This document shows, piece by piece, positions 6,338 to 15,563 of a stretch of DNA of 64,000 nucleotides (position 1 is the stretch's first letter; every line of letters starts with the position of its first letter). A program made the translations under genes and the position numbers. A model generated the notes under the pieces. The model was not told the DNA's origin and ran no database searches. It saw only the letters and a list, made by a program, of their open reading frames with translations. The DNA is from Chloroflexota bacterium (GTDB lineage Bacteria; Chloroflexota; Limnocylindria; Limnocylindrales; CSP1-4), in NCBI GenBank assembly GCA_021802825.1, contig JAJZRG010000013.1:1-64000 (forward strand). The letters run 5' to 3'.

Positions 6338-7738
6338 GTGATCCGGCGCCACCTGTTCGCGCTCCAGCTGGCGCTGCTGACGCTCGACCTCTTCGTTGCG
6401 GCCGTGGTGTTCGTCCTCGTCCGGGCGGTCCGGTTCGGCGAGGTGGAGCCGAGCCTCTGGACGGCGCTCGGCGTGGACCTGCGCCTCGGGCTGGCCATCT
6501 ACGCGGTCGCGTGGGTCACCATCCTCTGGCTCCTTGGCCTGTACTCGTTCCGTGTCCGCTGGACGATCGCCGCCGAGGTGGGCGACATCGTCGTGGCCAC
6601 GTTCATGCTCGCGTTCGCGATGCTCAGCTTCCTGTACCTGGTCAAGGTGGACGTCAGTCGGCTGTTCCTGCTGCTGCTCCTCCTCGTCCAGCCCGCGGCC
6701 ACCATCGCTGCCCACCTGCTGATTCGACTGGAATTCCAGCGCCTGAGGGCCCGAGGGCTCAACCGCTCCTTCATGGTGGTCATCGGGACCGGGGAGGATG
6801 CCCAGGCGTTCGCGGACGCCGTGGAGCGCCACGCGGAGCTGGGGATCCAGGTCATCGGCCACCTGTGCGAGCCGCAGTCGCCGCCGCTCGCGGTGACGCG
6901 CCCGATCCTGGGCGACGCCTCGGACCTCGGCCGCGTCTTCCACGAGCAGGTCGTGGACGAGGTGGGGATCTGCGTGGGCGCCGACAGCGCCGACTGGACG
7001 GAGCCCCTCCTGCGCCTCGCCGCGGACGAGGGCAAGCACGTCCGCGTCCCCACGCCCATCGTGGTCCGTGCGTTCGACCTTCAGACCGAGGAGCTGGACG
7101 GCCTCCTCGTCCGCTCCTACGTCAACGGCCCGACGCGCATGCTGAGCCTGGCGGTCAAGCGGGGCATGGACGTCGTCGGCGCCCTCATCGGCATGATCCT
7201 GCTGAGCCCGGTCCTGCTCGTCGCCGCGCTCGCGGTGCTGCTCGCCGAGAGCCGGCCCATCCTCTACGGCCAGACCCGGATCGGGCTCCACGGGCGCCCG
7301 TTCCGCATGTACAAGTTCCGCACCATGGTCCGCGACGCGGACGCCCAGTTCGAATCCGTCCAGCACCTCAACGAGCGCCACGACGTCACGTTCAAGTCCG
7401 AGGCGGACCCCCGGATCACCGGCGTCGGGCGGTTCCTGCGGGCCTCTAGCATCGACGAGCTCCCCCAGCTCTGGAACGTGCTCAAGGGCCAGATGAGCCT
7501 CGTGGGGCCGCGGCCGCCCCTCGAACGCGAGATCGTCCACTACGATGTGTGGCACCGCCGGCGCCTCTCCATGAAGCCCGGGATCACGGGGCTATGGCAG
7601 GTGGAGGCCCGGACGGACCCGGAGTTCGACCACTGGGTGGAGCGGGACCTCGCCTACATCGACCGCTGGTCGCTGGCGCTGGACCTGCGGATCCTGCTCC
7701 GGACGGTGCCGGCGGTGGTGGGACGCACGGGGAAGTGA
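6338..7738 (+). CDS. Undecaprenyl-phosphate sugar phosphotransferase (priming enzyme)
   Basis: 466-residue polyprenyl glycosylphosphotransferase of the WcaJ/EPS type. It transfers a sugar-1-phosphate from a UDP-sugar to undecaprenyl phosphate, the first step of exopolysaccharide unit assembly at the inner face of the membrane. Four N-terminal membrane segments (about 5-125), a nucleotide-binding-like middle domain, a fifth hydrophobic segment (about 270-290) and the catalytic region follow in order. Signatures YKFRTMV, DELPQLWNVLKGQMSLVGPRP and PGITGLWQV are intact. GTG 6338 follows a GGGAGG site. An in-frame GTG at 6290, 13 nt after a TATACT box (6271-6276), is an alternative start. It is followed by ugd on the same strand. 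Confidence 0.9.
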   Translation: MIRRHLFALQLALLTLDLFVAAVVFVLVRAVRFGEVEPSLWTALGVDLRLGLAIYAVAWVTILWLLGLYSFRVRWTIAAEVGDIVVATFMLAFAMLSFLYLVKVDVSRLFLLLLLLVQPAATIAAHLLIRLEFQRLRARGLNRSFMVVIGTGEDAQAFADAVERHAELGIQVIGHLCEPQSPPLAVTRPILGDASDLGRVFHEQVVDEVGICVGADSADWTEPLLRLAADEGKHVRVPTPIVVRAFDLQTEELDGLLVRSYVNGPTRMLSLAVKRGMDVVGALIGMILLSPVLLVAALAVLLAESRPILYGQTRIGLHGRPFRMYKFRTMVRDADAQFESVQHLNERHDVTFKSEADPRITGVGRFLRASSIDELPQLWNVLKGQMSLVGPRPPLEREIVHYDVWHRRRLSMKPGITGLWQVEARTDPEFDHWVERDLAYIDRWSLALDLRILLRTVPAVVGRTGK

Positions 7739-7799
7739 CGTCCAGCGTGCGCAATCCTCGATCGTGTGGACTTCGGCCACGTCGGCTACCCTCGCTTAC

Positions 7800-9110
7800 A
7801 TGACAGGACGCGGGCTGAGGGTGGCGGTCGTCGGGGCCGGCTACGTCGGGATCGCGACCGCGGTAGGCCTCGCCGAACAGGGCCACGATGTCGTGCTTGT
7901 CGAGCGGGACGGAGGACGCCTCGCGGTGCTCGGCGCTGGACGGATCCCGTTCCATGAGCCAGGCCTGCCCGCAGCGTACGCGGCCCAGCATGCCATCGGG
8001 AGGATAGTGCCGACCGCCGAGATCCCGAAGGTGGGCCTCGACCTCGTGGTCCTCGCCGTCGGGACGCCCATCGACGACACGGGCTCCACCGACATCGCGT
8101 ACGTCGCACATGCGCTCGACCAGGCGGCGCCGGCGATCGCGAGCGGGGCTGCATGCGTGATCCGAAGCACGCTGCCGGTGGGGTCCGCGATGAGGCTCGG
8201 GACCCGGCCTGGTGTCGTCGCGGAGCGCCTCTTCGTCGCACCTGAGTTCCTGCGCCAGGGCAGCGCTCTCGCAGACATCCGGCACCCGTCGCGGGTGGTC
8301 ATCGGTTCGGTCGGCGACCAGCCGGATCCCGATGCGCTCGCGCTCGTGACGCGTGCCCTGGCATCGACCGAATCGCCGCTTCTCGTGATGCGTGCTGAAG
8401 AGGCGAGCCTTGTCAAGAACGCCTCGAATGTGTTCCTAGCCCTGCGCTTGACGTTCGCGAACGAGGTGGCAGGACTGGCCGAGGACCTCGGCGTGGACGT
8501 GGGCCCGGTGCTCGAGGGCATCGGGCACGACCCGAGGATCGGGCACGCCTACATGCGCCCGAGCTACGGCTTCGGCGGGAGCTGCTTGCCCAAGGAAGTG
8601 CGGAGCATGTCCACCGCCGGACTCGAACGCGGTCTGCCGATGTACCTGTCGGGCGCAATCTCGGAGGCGAATGCGGACCACCAGCGGCGCTTCGCACGGC
8701 GGATCGCCGAGGCCGTCGGCGGCCTTGCGGGTAAACGCATCGCGCTCCTGGGCCTCGCGTTCAAGGCTGACACGGACGACGTCCGCTCCTCCCCGGCCAT
8801 GCGACTGGCCGCCCGGCTGCTGGCCGGTGGTGCAGACCTGCGGGCCCACGACCCCGCCGCCGGCATGAACGCGCGGCGGGTCCTGCCGGATCTTGTGGTG
8901 GTGTCGACCGTGGAGGAGGCGCTCCGGGACGCGGACGCGGTGGTGGTGGCGACGGAGTGGCCGGTCTACCGGGACCTCGACTGGGCGGCCCTCAAGCCGC
9001 TGATGAAGCAGCCGTTGATCCTGGACGGGAGGCGGCTGTTGATGCCCGCGCAGGTGCGATCGATCGGCTACCAATTGGAGCGGCTCGGCGATGGTAGTGA
9101 CCTGGGATGA
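7800..9110 (+). CDS. UDP-glucose/UDP-ManNAc-type 6-dehydrogenase
   Basis: 436-residue NAD-dependent nucleotide-sugar dehydrogenase that oxidises the C6 hydroxyl to a uronic acid. It has a Rossmann motif GAGYVG (12-17), Lys206 and Asn210 in VKNASN, and catalytic Cys262 in GFGGSCLPKE, all conserved. The C-terminal UDP-binding domain contains LLGLAFKADTDDVRSSP. Length and motifs fit UDP-glucose dehydrogenase or its WecC/TuaD relatives; the exact substrate cannot be decided. A TACCCT box ends 7 nt before ATG 7800, suggesting a leaderless mRNA. It supplies a uronate to the polysaccharide made by the cluster. Confidence 0.88.
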   Translation: MTGRGLRVAVVGAGYVGIATAVGLAEQGHDVVLVERDGGRLAVLGAGRIPFHEPGLPAAYAAQHAIGRIVPTAEIPKVGLDLVVLAVGTPIDDTGSTDIAYVAHALDQAAPAIASGAACVIRSTLPVGSAMRLGTRPGVVAERLFVAPEFLRQGSALADIRHPSRVVIGSVGDQPDPDALALVTRALASTESPLLVMRAEEASLVKNASNVFLALRLTFANEVAGLAEDLGVDVGPVLEGIGHDPRIGHAYMRPSYGFGGSCLPKEVRSMSTAGLERGLPMYLSGAISEANADHQRRFARRIAEAVGGLAGKRIALLGLAFKADTDDVRSSPAMRLAARLLAGGADLRAHDPAAGMNARRVLPDLVVVSTVEEALRDADAVVVATEWPVYRDLDWAALKPLMKQPLILDGRRLLMPAQVRSIGYQLERLGDGSDLG

Positions 9111-9361
9111 GATCGGGATGGGCGCGGACATTGGGATCAGGTGCTGGTAGGCGTTCGGAATCAGCGAGATGACACCCGAGCGTGATCCCGGTCGACAGCG
9201 CGTGCAGCCACCGCGAGGTTGATCTCGTCGGGGATCGCGAGCTTCAACGCCAACGCGAAGGGTCGCCGTGCCGACGGCTCGCAGACCTCCGGGTCGGGCA
9301 TCGCGTCCATCGGCCAAGGATTAGGCTCGGTCTCAGGCCGAGGCTGGTCCTCACGGGCGAT

Positions 9362-9946
9362 CTACTGTGCCGCCGAGACGCCATTCGGTCCCGGCCGGTC
9401 GCGGATTGTTCGCTCCCGTACGCGCACCGCGGGATTGCCGGAGTAAACGCCTCGCGGCCGAGCATGTTCGAGCAACACTGATCCAAGCGTCACGACCGCC
9501 TCGCGGCCCACAGTGACCCCAGGGGCGACCCGGGCGAATGCCCCGATCCAAGCCCCGTCCTCCAAGGTGATCGGCTTCACCACCAAGCCCATCCCGGGAT
9601 CCGACCAGTCGTGGTTGCCCGTGCACAGGTAGGCACCCTGCGAAACGACCACATTGGGGCCGATCCGGACGCGGACGAAATTGTCGATCCAAGCACGCTC
9701 GCCGATCCAAGCATTGTCGCCGATCTCCAGATGCCATGGGTACTTGACATGGACACTCGGCTTGATGAGCACCCCGCGCCCGATGTGGGCGCCGAACCTG
9801 CGAAGGACCCAGCGCTTAATTGAGTAGGGCGTCACGATCGGGTTGAGGAGTACAACGGTCTCGACCAGCAGCCAAAGCGCGCGATATGCATACGGGCGCC
9901 CGGGGTGGTAGCCGCGCCGCGATGTCTGGCTCAGGTCAACGGTCAC
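9362..9946 (-). CDS. WcaF-like colanic-acid-type O-acetyltransferase
   Basis: 194-residue left-handed beta-helix acyltransferase. Hexapeptide repeats run from about residue 60 to 170 (for example IGRGVLIKPSVHV, IGDNAWIGERAWI, VRIGPNVVVSQGAYLCTGNHDWSDP). The CTGNHD block with its His is typical of WcaF enzymes, which acetylate polysaccharide sugars. GTG 9946 overlaps the stop of the upstream glycosyltransferase in a GTGA junction, which fixes the start. It is the last gene of the long minus-strand polysaccharide operon; 251 bp of unrecognised sequence separate it from the convergent dehydrogenase. Confidence 0.85.
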   Translation of the reverse strand: MTVDLSQTSRRGYHPGRPYAYRALWLLVETVVLLNPIVTPYSIKRWVLRRFGAHIGRGVLIKPSVHVKYPWHLEIGDNAWIGERAWIDNFVRVRIGPNVVVSQGAYLCTGNHDWSDPGMGLVVKPITLEDGAWIGAFARVAPGVTVGREAVVTLGSVLLEHARPRGVYSGNPAVRVRERTIRDRPGPNGVSAAQ

Positions 9947-11139
9947 TTTCGCGTGCTCCCTGTGCCGACGGCGGGATGCCTGTGCCGCGCAAGCCTGTAG
10001 GCGCGCAGGTGGGTATCCGCACACACGTCTGCATCATAGAACTTCATAGCGCGCCTACGGCTCTCGGCGCCCATTCGCAAGCGCCCCTCGCCATCATCGA
10101 GGAGCGCGGCAACGGCCTCGACCATAGCACCGTCGTCTAGCGAAGGAACGATTCGACCGGTGACGCCATCCGCGACCACCTCCGACAGCGCCCCAACGTC
10201 CGTGGAGACGACCGGGATGCCACTGGCCATCGCTTCGAGCACCGTCGTGGAGACGCCCTCTGAGCGAGGCGCCGAGGTCAACAAGAAGAGGTCAAGCGAA
10301 GGTAGCAGTTCCGGCACCCGCGCCCCGGGGTCGATGATGCGAAGGGCGCCAGCCCTGCCAACGGCCGAGTTCATCACCAGTCCGCGGACGGTCGACTCGT
10401 ACGCGTCGTGGGTTTCCATTGTCGACCCGAAGATCACGAACCGGACGTCCGGTCTGCTGCCATGGAGCGCATCAGCAACGGCTACGAAGTGCTCGAGGCC
10501 CTTCTGTGGGGTCAGATTGGCGACGGTGCCAATTAGCGGTGCTCCAGACGGGATGCAGATCTCATCTCGCGCAATGGCCCGTCGACCAGGATCTGGTTGG
10601 AAGACGGCGGTATCGACCGGCGGATAGAAGGGAACGAGTCGCGGCCCGAGGCTCGTCGCACCGGGATGAACGCGTGCGACGCCGATACCCGTCGTCATGA
10701 CGACATCGGCCAGCGTCAGCACCCAAGGCATCAGCGCCCGGCGTAGCACCATCGGGGCTCGCGTATCGAGCAACTGCCACACGACGCCCACGCCCTCGAG
10801 GCGCGCCGCAATTGCTCCGTGCGGGTTGACTAGTCCACCCACCTGCACAACGTCGATGGATCGCTCACGAATGAGGCGGCGCAGCGCCATGACTTCACCC
10901 GGAAGGCTAGCGAGGAATCGCGCCTGAAGAACCAGATCCGGGATCGCGCGCAGGCGATGAAGTGGGAGCGGGATTACCTCAATCCCGGCCGCGCGGAGAC
11001 GCTCGGCGGCGTTCCCAGGCTCGTCGGGCAGGACCACGGATGTCGTTACGCCGCGCGCTGCCAGTCGCCCAACCGTTCGCAGGGCCTGGTTCTGAGGACC
11101 ACCAAAGAATGGGTAGTGGATCACGTAGAGAACATTCAT
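9943..11139 (-). CDS. Glycosyltransferase family 4
   Basis: 398 residues, GT-B fold. The N-terminal Rossmann half begins MNVLYVIHYPFFGGPQNQALR. The donor-binding half carries IGTVANLTPQKGLEHFV and EGVSTTVLEAMASGIPVVSTDVGALSEVV, the EX7E region of GT4 retaining enzymes. ATG 11139 is chosen because the preceding open frame has no family-like sequence. It probably adds one sugar to the lipid-linked repeat unit. The donor and linkage cannot be assigned. Confidence 0.85.
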   Translation of the reverse strand: MNVLYVIHYPFFGGPQNQALRTVGRLAARGVTTSVVLPDEPGNAAERLRAAGIEVIPLPLHRLRAIPDLVLQARFLASLPGEVMALRRLIRERSIDVVQVGGLVNPHGAIAARLEGVGVVWQLLDTRAPMVLRRALMPWVLTLADVVMTTGIGVARVHPGATSLGPRLVPFYPPVDTAVFQPDPGRRAIARDEICIPSGAPLIGTVANLTPQKGLEHFVAVADALHGSRPDVRFVIFGSTMETHDAYESTVRGLVMNSAVGRAGALRIIDPGARVPELLPSLDLFLLTSAPRSEGVSTTVLEAMASGIPVVSTDVGALSEVVADGVTGRIVPSLDDGAMVEAVAALLDDGEGRLRMGAESRRRAMKFYDADVCADTHLRAYRLARHRHPAVGTGSTRK

Positions 11140-11266
11140 AGCCGGTATTGAAGAGGCGTTACGGTGCCGCAGAAGACACCGGCCCGCTCCGGGACCTCCG
11201 TGGCGGCCCTGCACTGCGTCACGTGACCAGAGGAGCCGGTCGCAATGACGACCTTCATAACGTTCA

Positions 11267-12463
11267 TCACGGGCGCAGTTCCCGTCCTGCCCGGGCCGCC
11301 TGTGCGGTCTTCCGTCGGGAGGCTCTCGGCATGGTCAGGACACGTTCCACAAAACGCTCAAAGTCGTCCGCATACCGGTCATGCCCCCGAGCACTAGCAA
11401 TCCTCGCCGCCGATTCTCCCATCCGGCAGGTCGCATCTGGATCCAGGGCGAGCGTCCGCATCCGGTCCGCCAGCATCGCGGGGAAAGAAGGCGGGACGAC
11501 GTAGCCAGCAACGCCCTCTGGGACGCGAAGCCGGATATCGCCCGCCGCCTCCGATGAGAGCACCGCCAGGCCGGACGCCATCGCCTCCTCGACGACTAGC
11601 CCATTTGGGTCTCCCAGGGTCGGGAACACGAGGACGTCGGCTGCCGCGTACACCTTCGGCAGGTCGTCATGATCAATGAAGCCGAGGAACCGGACGTTCC
11701 GGAGGCCGCGCTCGCGGACAGCGGAGCGAAAGGCGCCCTCGTCGACGCCGTCGCCGGCGATCAAGAGACTCGTATCGAGGTCCGTCAGGCAGCCATATGC
11801 AGTCAGTAGGTCGTCGATGCCCTTGCCCCGCCACAACCGCCCGACATACAAGAACGTCGTGCCCACCGCTCCGAAATCTCGGCGGAGCTCGACGCGTCGC
11901 GGACGCCATTGCTCGCGGCCATGCTGCCAATGCTGGACGTCGACCGACTGAGTGACCGTGTGAATACGCTCCGGGTCGACGCCGTATGCTTCCAGCGCGG
12001 CGCGGCCCATTGGGCCCGCCGTCTTGAAGCCGTCAGCGCGCGCGAATAGCGCGCGCTTCAGGGCCTCTTTCGTCGGAGATCGCGGAACCCAACTTTCGAA
12101 CGTCGGAAGATAGCGAAAGGCGACGCGTGTCCCACCGGTCCGGGCGGCCCACCACCCGGCGACAAACGCCGGTTCTGCGTAAAGAGAGATCAGCAGATCT
12201 GGTCGATGACGTCTAAGTAGACCGCCTGGAAAGTTCACGTATCGGGTTCCAAACCCCGGGACCGAGATCCTTCCCCCGATCAGATAGCGCCATGGAAACA
12301 GGAACTCACTCTCGGTGATCGTCCAAGACCGATCCGGTTCGGTTCTCGCGCAGAACCACGCCTCAAGAGCCACGTTCCCTCTCGCGGCGACTGCGTTGAG
12401 ACGTGCGACGAAATAGGGGCTTGGGATGTTGTTCCAATAGACAACGCGCGGCTCAGGGGTCAC
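11267..12463 (-). CDS. Glycosyltransferase, GT4-like
   Basis: 398 residues, GT-B type. The acceptor half starts RVVYWNNIPSPYFVARLNAVA, a beginning common in exopolysaccharide glycosyltransferases. The donor half has FLYVGRLWRGKGIDDLL and PNGLVVEEAMASGLAVLSSEAAGDI with the EX7E pattern. It lies between a methyltransferase (gap 198 bp upstream) and another GT4 (gap 127 bp downstream). GC content is visibly lower than in flanking housekeeping genes. Confidence 0.83.
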   Translation of the reverse strand: MTPEPRVVYWNNIPSPYFVARLNAVAARGNVALEAWFCARTEPDRSWTITESEFLFPWRYLIGGRISVPGFGTRYVNFPGGLLRRHRPDLLISLYAEPAFVAGWWAARTGGTRVAFRYLPTFESWVPRSPTKEALKRALFARADGFKTAGPMGRAALEAYGVDPERIHTVTQSVDVQHWQHGREQWRPRRVELRRDFGAVGTTFLYVGRLWRGKGIDDLLTAYGCLTDLDTSLLIAGDGVDEGAFRSAVRERGLRNVRFLGFIDHDDLPKVYAAADVLVFPTLGDPNGLVVEEAMASGLAVLSSEAAGDIRLRVPEGVAGYVVPPSFPAMLADRMRTLALDPDATCRMGESAARIASARGHDRYADDFERFVERVLTMPRASRRKTAQAARAGRELRP

Positions 12464-12661
12464 TTCGCACCGGCAGTCTCGTCGTCGCCGGGATCCAGGG
12501 CGCAGGGCCGATGTCTGGTCATCTTCGATGATCCGACCCGACGACCTGATGCGTGGCAGCGAGGAGCAGACTCGGAGACCAGCCGACGAATTGCGAGTAC
12601 CAGATGCCGCCTATCTGCGTGCACGACTGGCGGCCGGGTACAACTACAACATCCCCCGAAC

Positions 12662-13426
12662 CTATATCGGCGAAACGTCGCCATGTCCCTGAAACAGTGG
12701 CTCGTCTCCGCGGCCACGAACCGCGTCCTGAGCGGGCTCGGCGACCGCGAGGATTTCCCTTCGCCTCCGCAGGATGGCCCATGCGAGGCACGTCGCCTCC
12801 CAAGCGAGATGCGGAAGCCGATGCAAGTGTTTGTACATCGGGGGCCAAGCTCGTTGTCGCATTCGCACGAAGACTGGGTTGAATCCGGCCTCCGTGAGTA
12901 GATTCCCAAGCGTGAGGGGGGTCCACGCAAACACGTGGTGATCAGGATCGCCAGATCGCCAACGCCGTGCGTTCCTCCAGTCATCAGCAGGAACGCAGAG
13001 CACCAGACGTCCGGCAGGTCGGAGCACCCGTCTCAAGTCACGCAATGCACTGTGTGGCGAGAGAACGTGTTCAAGGGCATGGTTGCTAATGACCACGTCC
13101 ACGCTCTGGTCCGCAATCGAATGGAGCGAAGTGAGAACGCGCAGACCAGCGCGGATAGCCTCATCGCGGGTCACCGCGTTGACCTCAATACCGATCCGCT
13201 CGGCGACGTCGAGGGAGGCGAGAAGCTCTCCGCTGGAGCACCCGAAGTCGAGCACGGTGTCTTCAGGTCGGACGAATCCCGCAAACTTCTCGCGGTTGAG
13301 GACACCCGCGAGGCTACGTTGGCGCTGTACCGTTCTCGCGTAGCGCGCTCCCCGTTCGCCCTGGTAGTGCGGGGACACCATCTCCTGATCTGGTGTGATG
13401 GGGCCTGTGTTCGATTCGTCCGTCAC
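12662..13426 (-). CDS. SAM-dependent methyltransferase
   Basis: 254-residue class I methyltransferase. Motif I is VLDFGCSSGELLASL (about 54-68). The Methyltransf_11-type blocks VDVVISNHALEHVLSP and LRDLRRVLRPAGRLVLCVP follow. The start is GTG 13426, with an AGGAGG site 5 nt upstream; the long open frame further upstream is not conserved-looking. It likely methylates a sugar or a lipid-linked intermediate in the polysaccharide pathway. Target unknown. Confidence 0.8.
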   Translation of the reverse strand: MTDESNTGPITPDQEMVSPHYQGERGARYARTVQRQRSLAGVLNREKFAGFVRPEDTVLDFGCSSGELLASLDVAERIGIEVNAVTRDEAIRAGLRVLTSLHSIADQSVDVVISNHALEHVLSPHSALRDLRRVLRPAGRLVLCVPADDWRNARRWRSGDPDHHVFAWTPLTLGNLLTEAGFNPVFVRMRQRAWPPMYKHLHRLPHLAWEATCLAWAILRRRREILAVAEPAQDAVRGRGDEPLFQGHGDVSPI

Positions 13427-13685
13427 AGGTTCCTCCTGCAATTGCGTCTGCCCGTGCTGGGAGCCAGTGCGGGTGGCGCGGGGGCCAACGGCCGCTTTCC
13501 AACCCCAGAGTCCCTGTGCCCGCCCAGATGGCACCTCGCCCCGGCGGTCGCTCCATCTCCAACCCGCGAAGGCGACCAGACATGAGTGTCTGAAACGCAT
13601 ACATCGGCAGGCGGATGGCGGGCAAGCACATCGCCGCCCGACTGCCTCAAACGCACCAGAAGGCTCGAATTGACCGTGATCCGGG

Positions 13686-15563
13686 TCACCCGGCGGAACC
13701 AATCTTCCGGGCGACGCATGTTCGGAGCCAAAGCTCGGTTGTAAGAAGCCGGTAAAGGTGGTTCCCGGCGCCCTCGTGACCCGAGACATGATAGTCGATG
13801 AGACGCTCCATTCGTCCAGGGTTGCAGTAGGCCCGGATCTCGGCGGATGGAGACAGTAGAATGTCCTTGATAGCGGCCCCGCCGTCCTCACGCAACCACA
13901 GATTCACGGGAGTTGGGTAGCCAAGTTTGCGGCGACGATTTGCGATGCTGCTTAGGTCGACCAAGCGCAGGTGATCCCGGAGGATCCGCTTGGTTTCGCC
14001 GCCACCAACCTTGAATTCGCCGGGCAGCGAGGAAGCGAACTCCACCAAGCGATAGTCCAGGAATGGCAGCCTGGTCTCAACGGAATGAGCCATGCTTATG
14101 GCGTCGCCATACTGCAACAATCCAGGCAGAATATCGCGAGTGAGATCCGCCTCGAGGCACTTGTTGAGATTCCTTCGTGGCGCGGGTTCTCGCGATGGTC
14201 GAGCGAAGCGCCGAACGAAGTCCGGATCGAGCGTGCTGAGAGCTCCCACTCGCTGGCGGTAAGGGCGCACCGCAGACGACATTTGCTGCCTAGTGAGCCA
14301 CAACAGGAGCATTCCGACGGAGAACGTCCGGGCGTACGAGCCGAAGTCTCGCACGAACGTTGTCGGCGGGTGACGAAACAGCGAATCCCAGAGCGCAAGA
14401 GTGGCGTATTGAGTGTAACCACCTAGCAGTTCGTCGGCCCCTTGGCCCTCAAATAGCACCGGGATTCCGGACGCCCGAGCCCGCTCCATGATCTTCCAGA
14501 GCGGAAACACTGCGGGAGAGTAGCCGGGCCCATCCATGTGCCAGACGATACGCTCCAGCACACTCATCCAGTTGCTCACATAGGCTGACACGTGTTCTAC
14601 GTCGACGCGATCGTATTTGCTGGCCACCAGACCGGCCCAGCGGCCTTCGTTTGTGACCTCCTCCGCCGGCAGCCCCGGATAAACAGACGTAAAGGCTCGG
14701 AGCCTCCCTGCGGTCTTCGCGGTCGCCGTCACGGCCGACTGCATGATGGCCGATGAATCAAGGCCTCCGGACAAGGTGAAACCTACGGGAACGTCGCTCC
14801 GCATCCGGAGCCGGACGGCATCAGTAAGCAGGTCGCCGAATCTTCGCACGGCGTAGCGATAGTCGAGCGGACGCTTTGCCTCAACAGGAGGCGTCCAATA
14901 CCTTGAGATCACCATTGACGCTCTTGCCGGATCGTACGTGCCACAATGTCCGGGATCGAGAACTCGGATCCCAGCGTAGAAACTACGGTCGCCCGTATAC
15001 AGCGTACCCTCGGCCAAGAATGCATATAGGGCAGCTTCGTCAACGCGCCGCAATTCGGGATGAAGCGCGAGAAGGGCCTTTGGTTCGGAGGCAATGGAAA
15101 GTCCACCGTCGGCGAGGGCGAAGTAGAGCGGCTTTACTCCGAGCCGGTCCCTCGCAAAGAACGCCAGTTGGCTGTGTGAGTCCCAGATCACGAAGCTCCA
15201 CATGCCGTTGAGGTGGTTGAGGCACCCGTCGCCCCATTCCAAGTACGAGACCAGGAGTACCTCAGTGTCTGACTGCGTCCTGAAGCAATGTCCAGCAGCC
15301 TCTAGCTCGGCGCGTAACTCGACGTAGTTGTAGATTTCGCCGTTATAGGTGATCACAAGACCGCTGGGCTCGTCGATCATCGGCTGGTGACCAGCTGACG
15401 TCAGATCAATGATCGACAGCCTCCGGTGCCCGAGCCAGGCGTTTGCATCCGCCCAGATTCCCTCGTCATCGGGACCTCGGTGGGCGATGACGTTGAGTGC
15501 CTCGTCGCCATGGGCCCGGACGACTGAGGGATCGACGCCCAGCGTCGCCACGATGCCGCACAC
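13686..15563 (-). CDS. asnB: Asparagine-synthase-like glutamine amidotransferase
   Basis: 625 residues, the normal length for AsnB-type enzymes. The class II glutaminase has its nucleophile at Cys2 (VCGIVATLG), which requires the GTG start at 15563 and not the longer frame. YNGEIYN (about 73-79) and the synthetase PP-loop SGGLDSS (265-271) are intact. Inside polysaccharide loci such enzymes are thought to amidate uronic acids, whereas free-standing copies make asparagine; the location favours the first role. Its GTG shares one base with the TAG stop of the upstream polymerase gene. Confidence 0.85.
   Translation of the reverse strand: MCGIVATLGVDPSVVRAHGDEALNVIAHRGPDDEGIWADANAWLGHRRLSIIDLTSAGHQPMIDEPSGLVITYNGEIYNYVELRAELEAAGHCFRTQSDTEVLLVSYLEWGDGCLNHLNGMWSFVIWDSHSQLAFFARDRLGVKPLYFALADGGLSIASEPKALLALHPELRRVDEAALYAFLAEGTLYTGDRSFYAGIRVLDPGHCGTYDPARASMVISRYWTPPVEAKRPLDYRYAVRRFGDLLTDAVRLRMRSDVPVGFTLSGGLDSSAIMQSAVTATAKTAGRLRAFTSVYPGLPAEEVTNEGRWAGLVASKYDRVDVEHVSAYVSNWMSVLERIVWHMDGPGYSPAVFPLWKIMERARASGIPVLFEGQGADELLGGYTQYATLALWDSLFRHPPTTFVRDFGSYARTFSVGMLLLWLTRQQMSSAVRPYRQRVGALSTLDPDFVRRFARPSREPAPRRNLNKCLEADLTRDILPGLLQYGDAISMAHSVETRLPFLDYRLVEFASSLPGEFKVGGGETKRILRDHLRLVDLSSIANRRRKLGYPTPVNLWLREDGGAAIKDILLSPSAEIRAYCNPGRMERLIDYHVSGHEGAGNHLYRLLTTELWLRTCVARKIGSAG

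Noticed and set aside
9111-9361. Possible gene remnant between the UDP-sugar dehydrogenase and the acetyltransferase
   Set aside because: A short minus-strand frame (about 45 codons) has some protein-like composition, but I could not match it to any family and it lacks a start context.
12463-12661. Small gene between the GT4 and methyltransferase genes
   Set aside because: Open frames there have no recognisable start site or family-like sequence; treated as intergenic.
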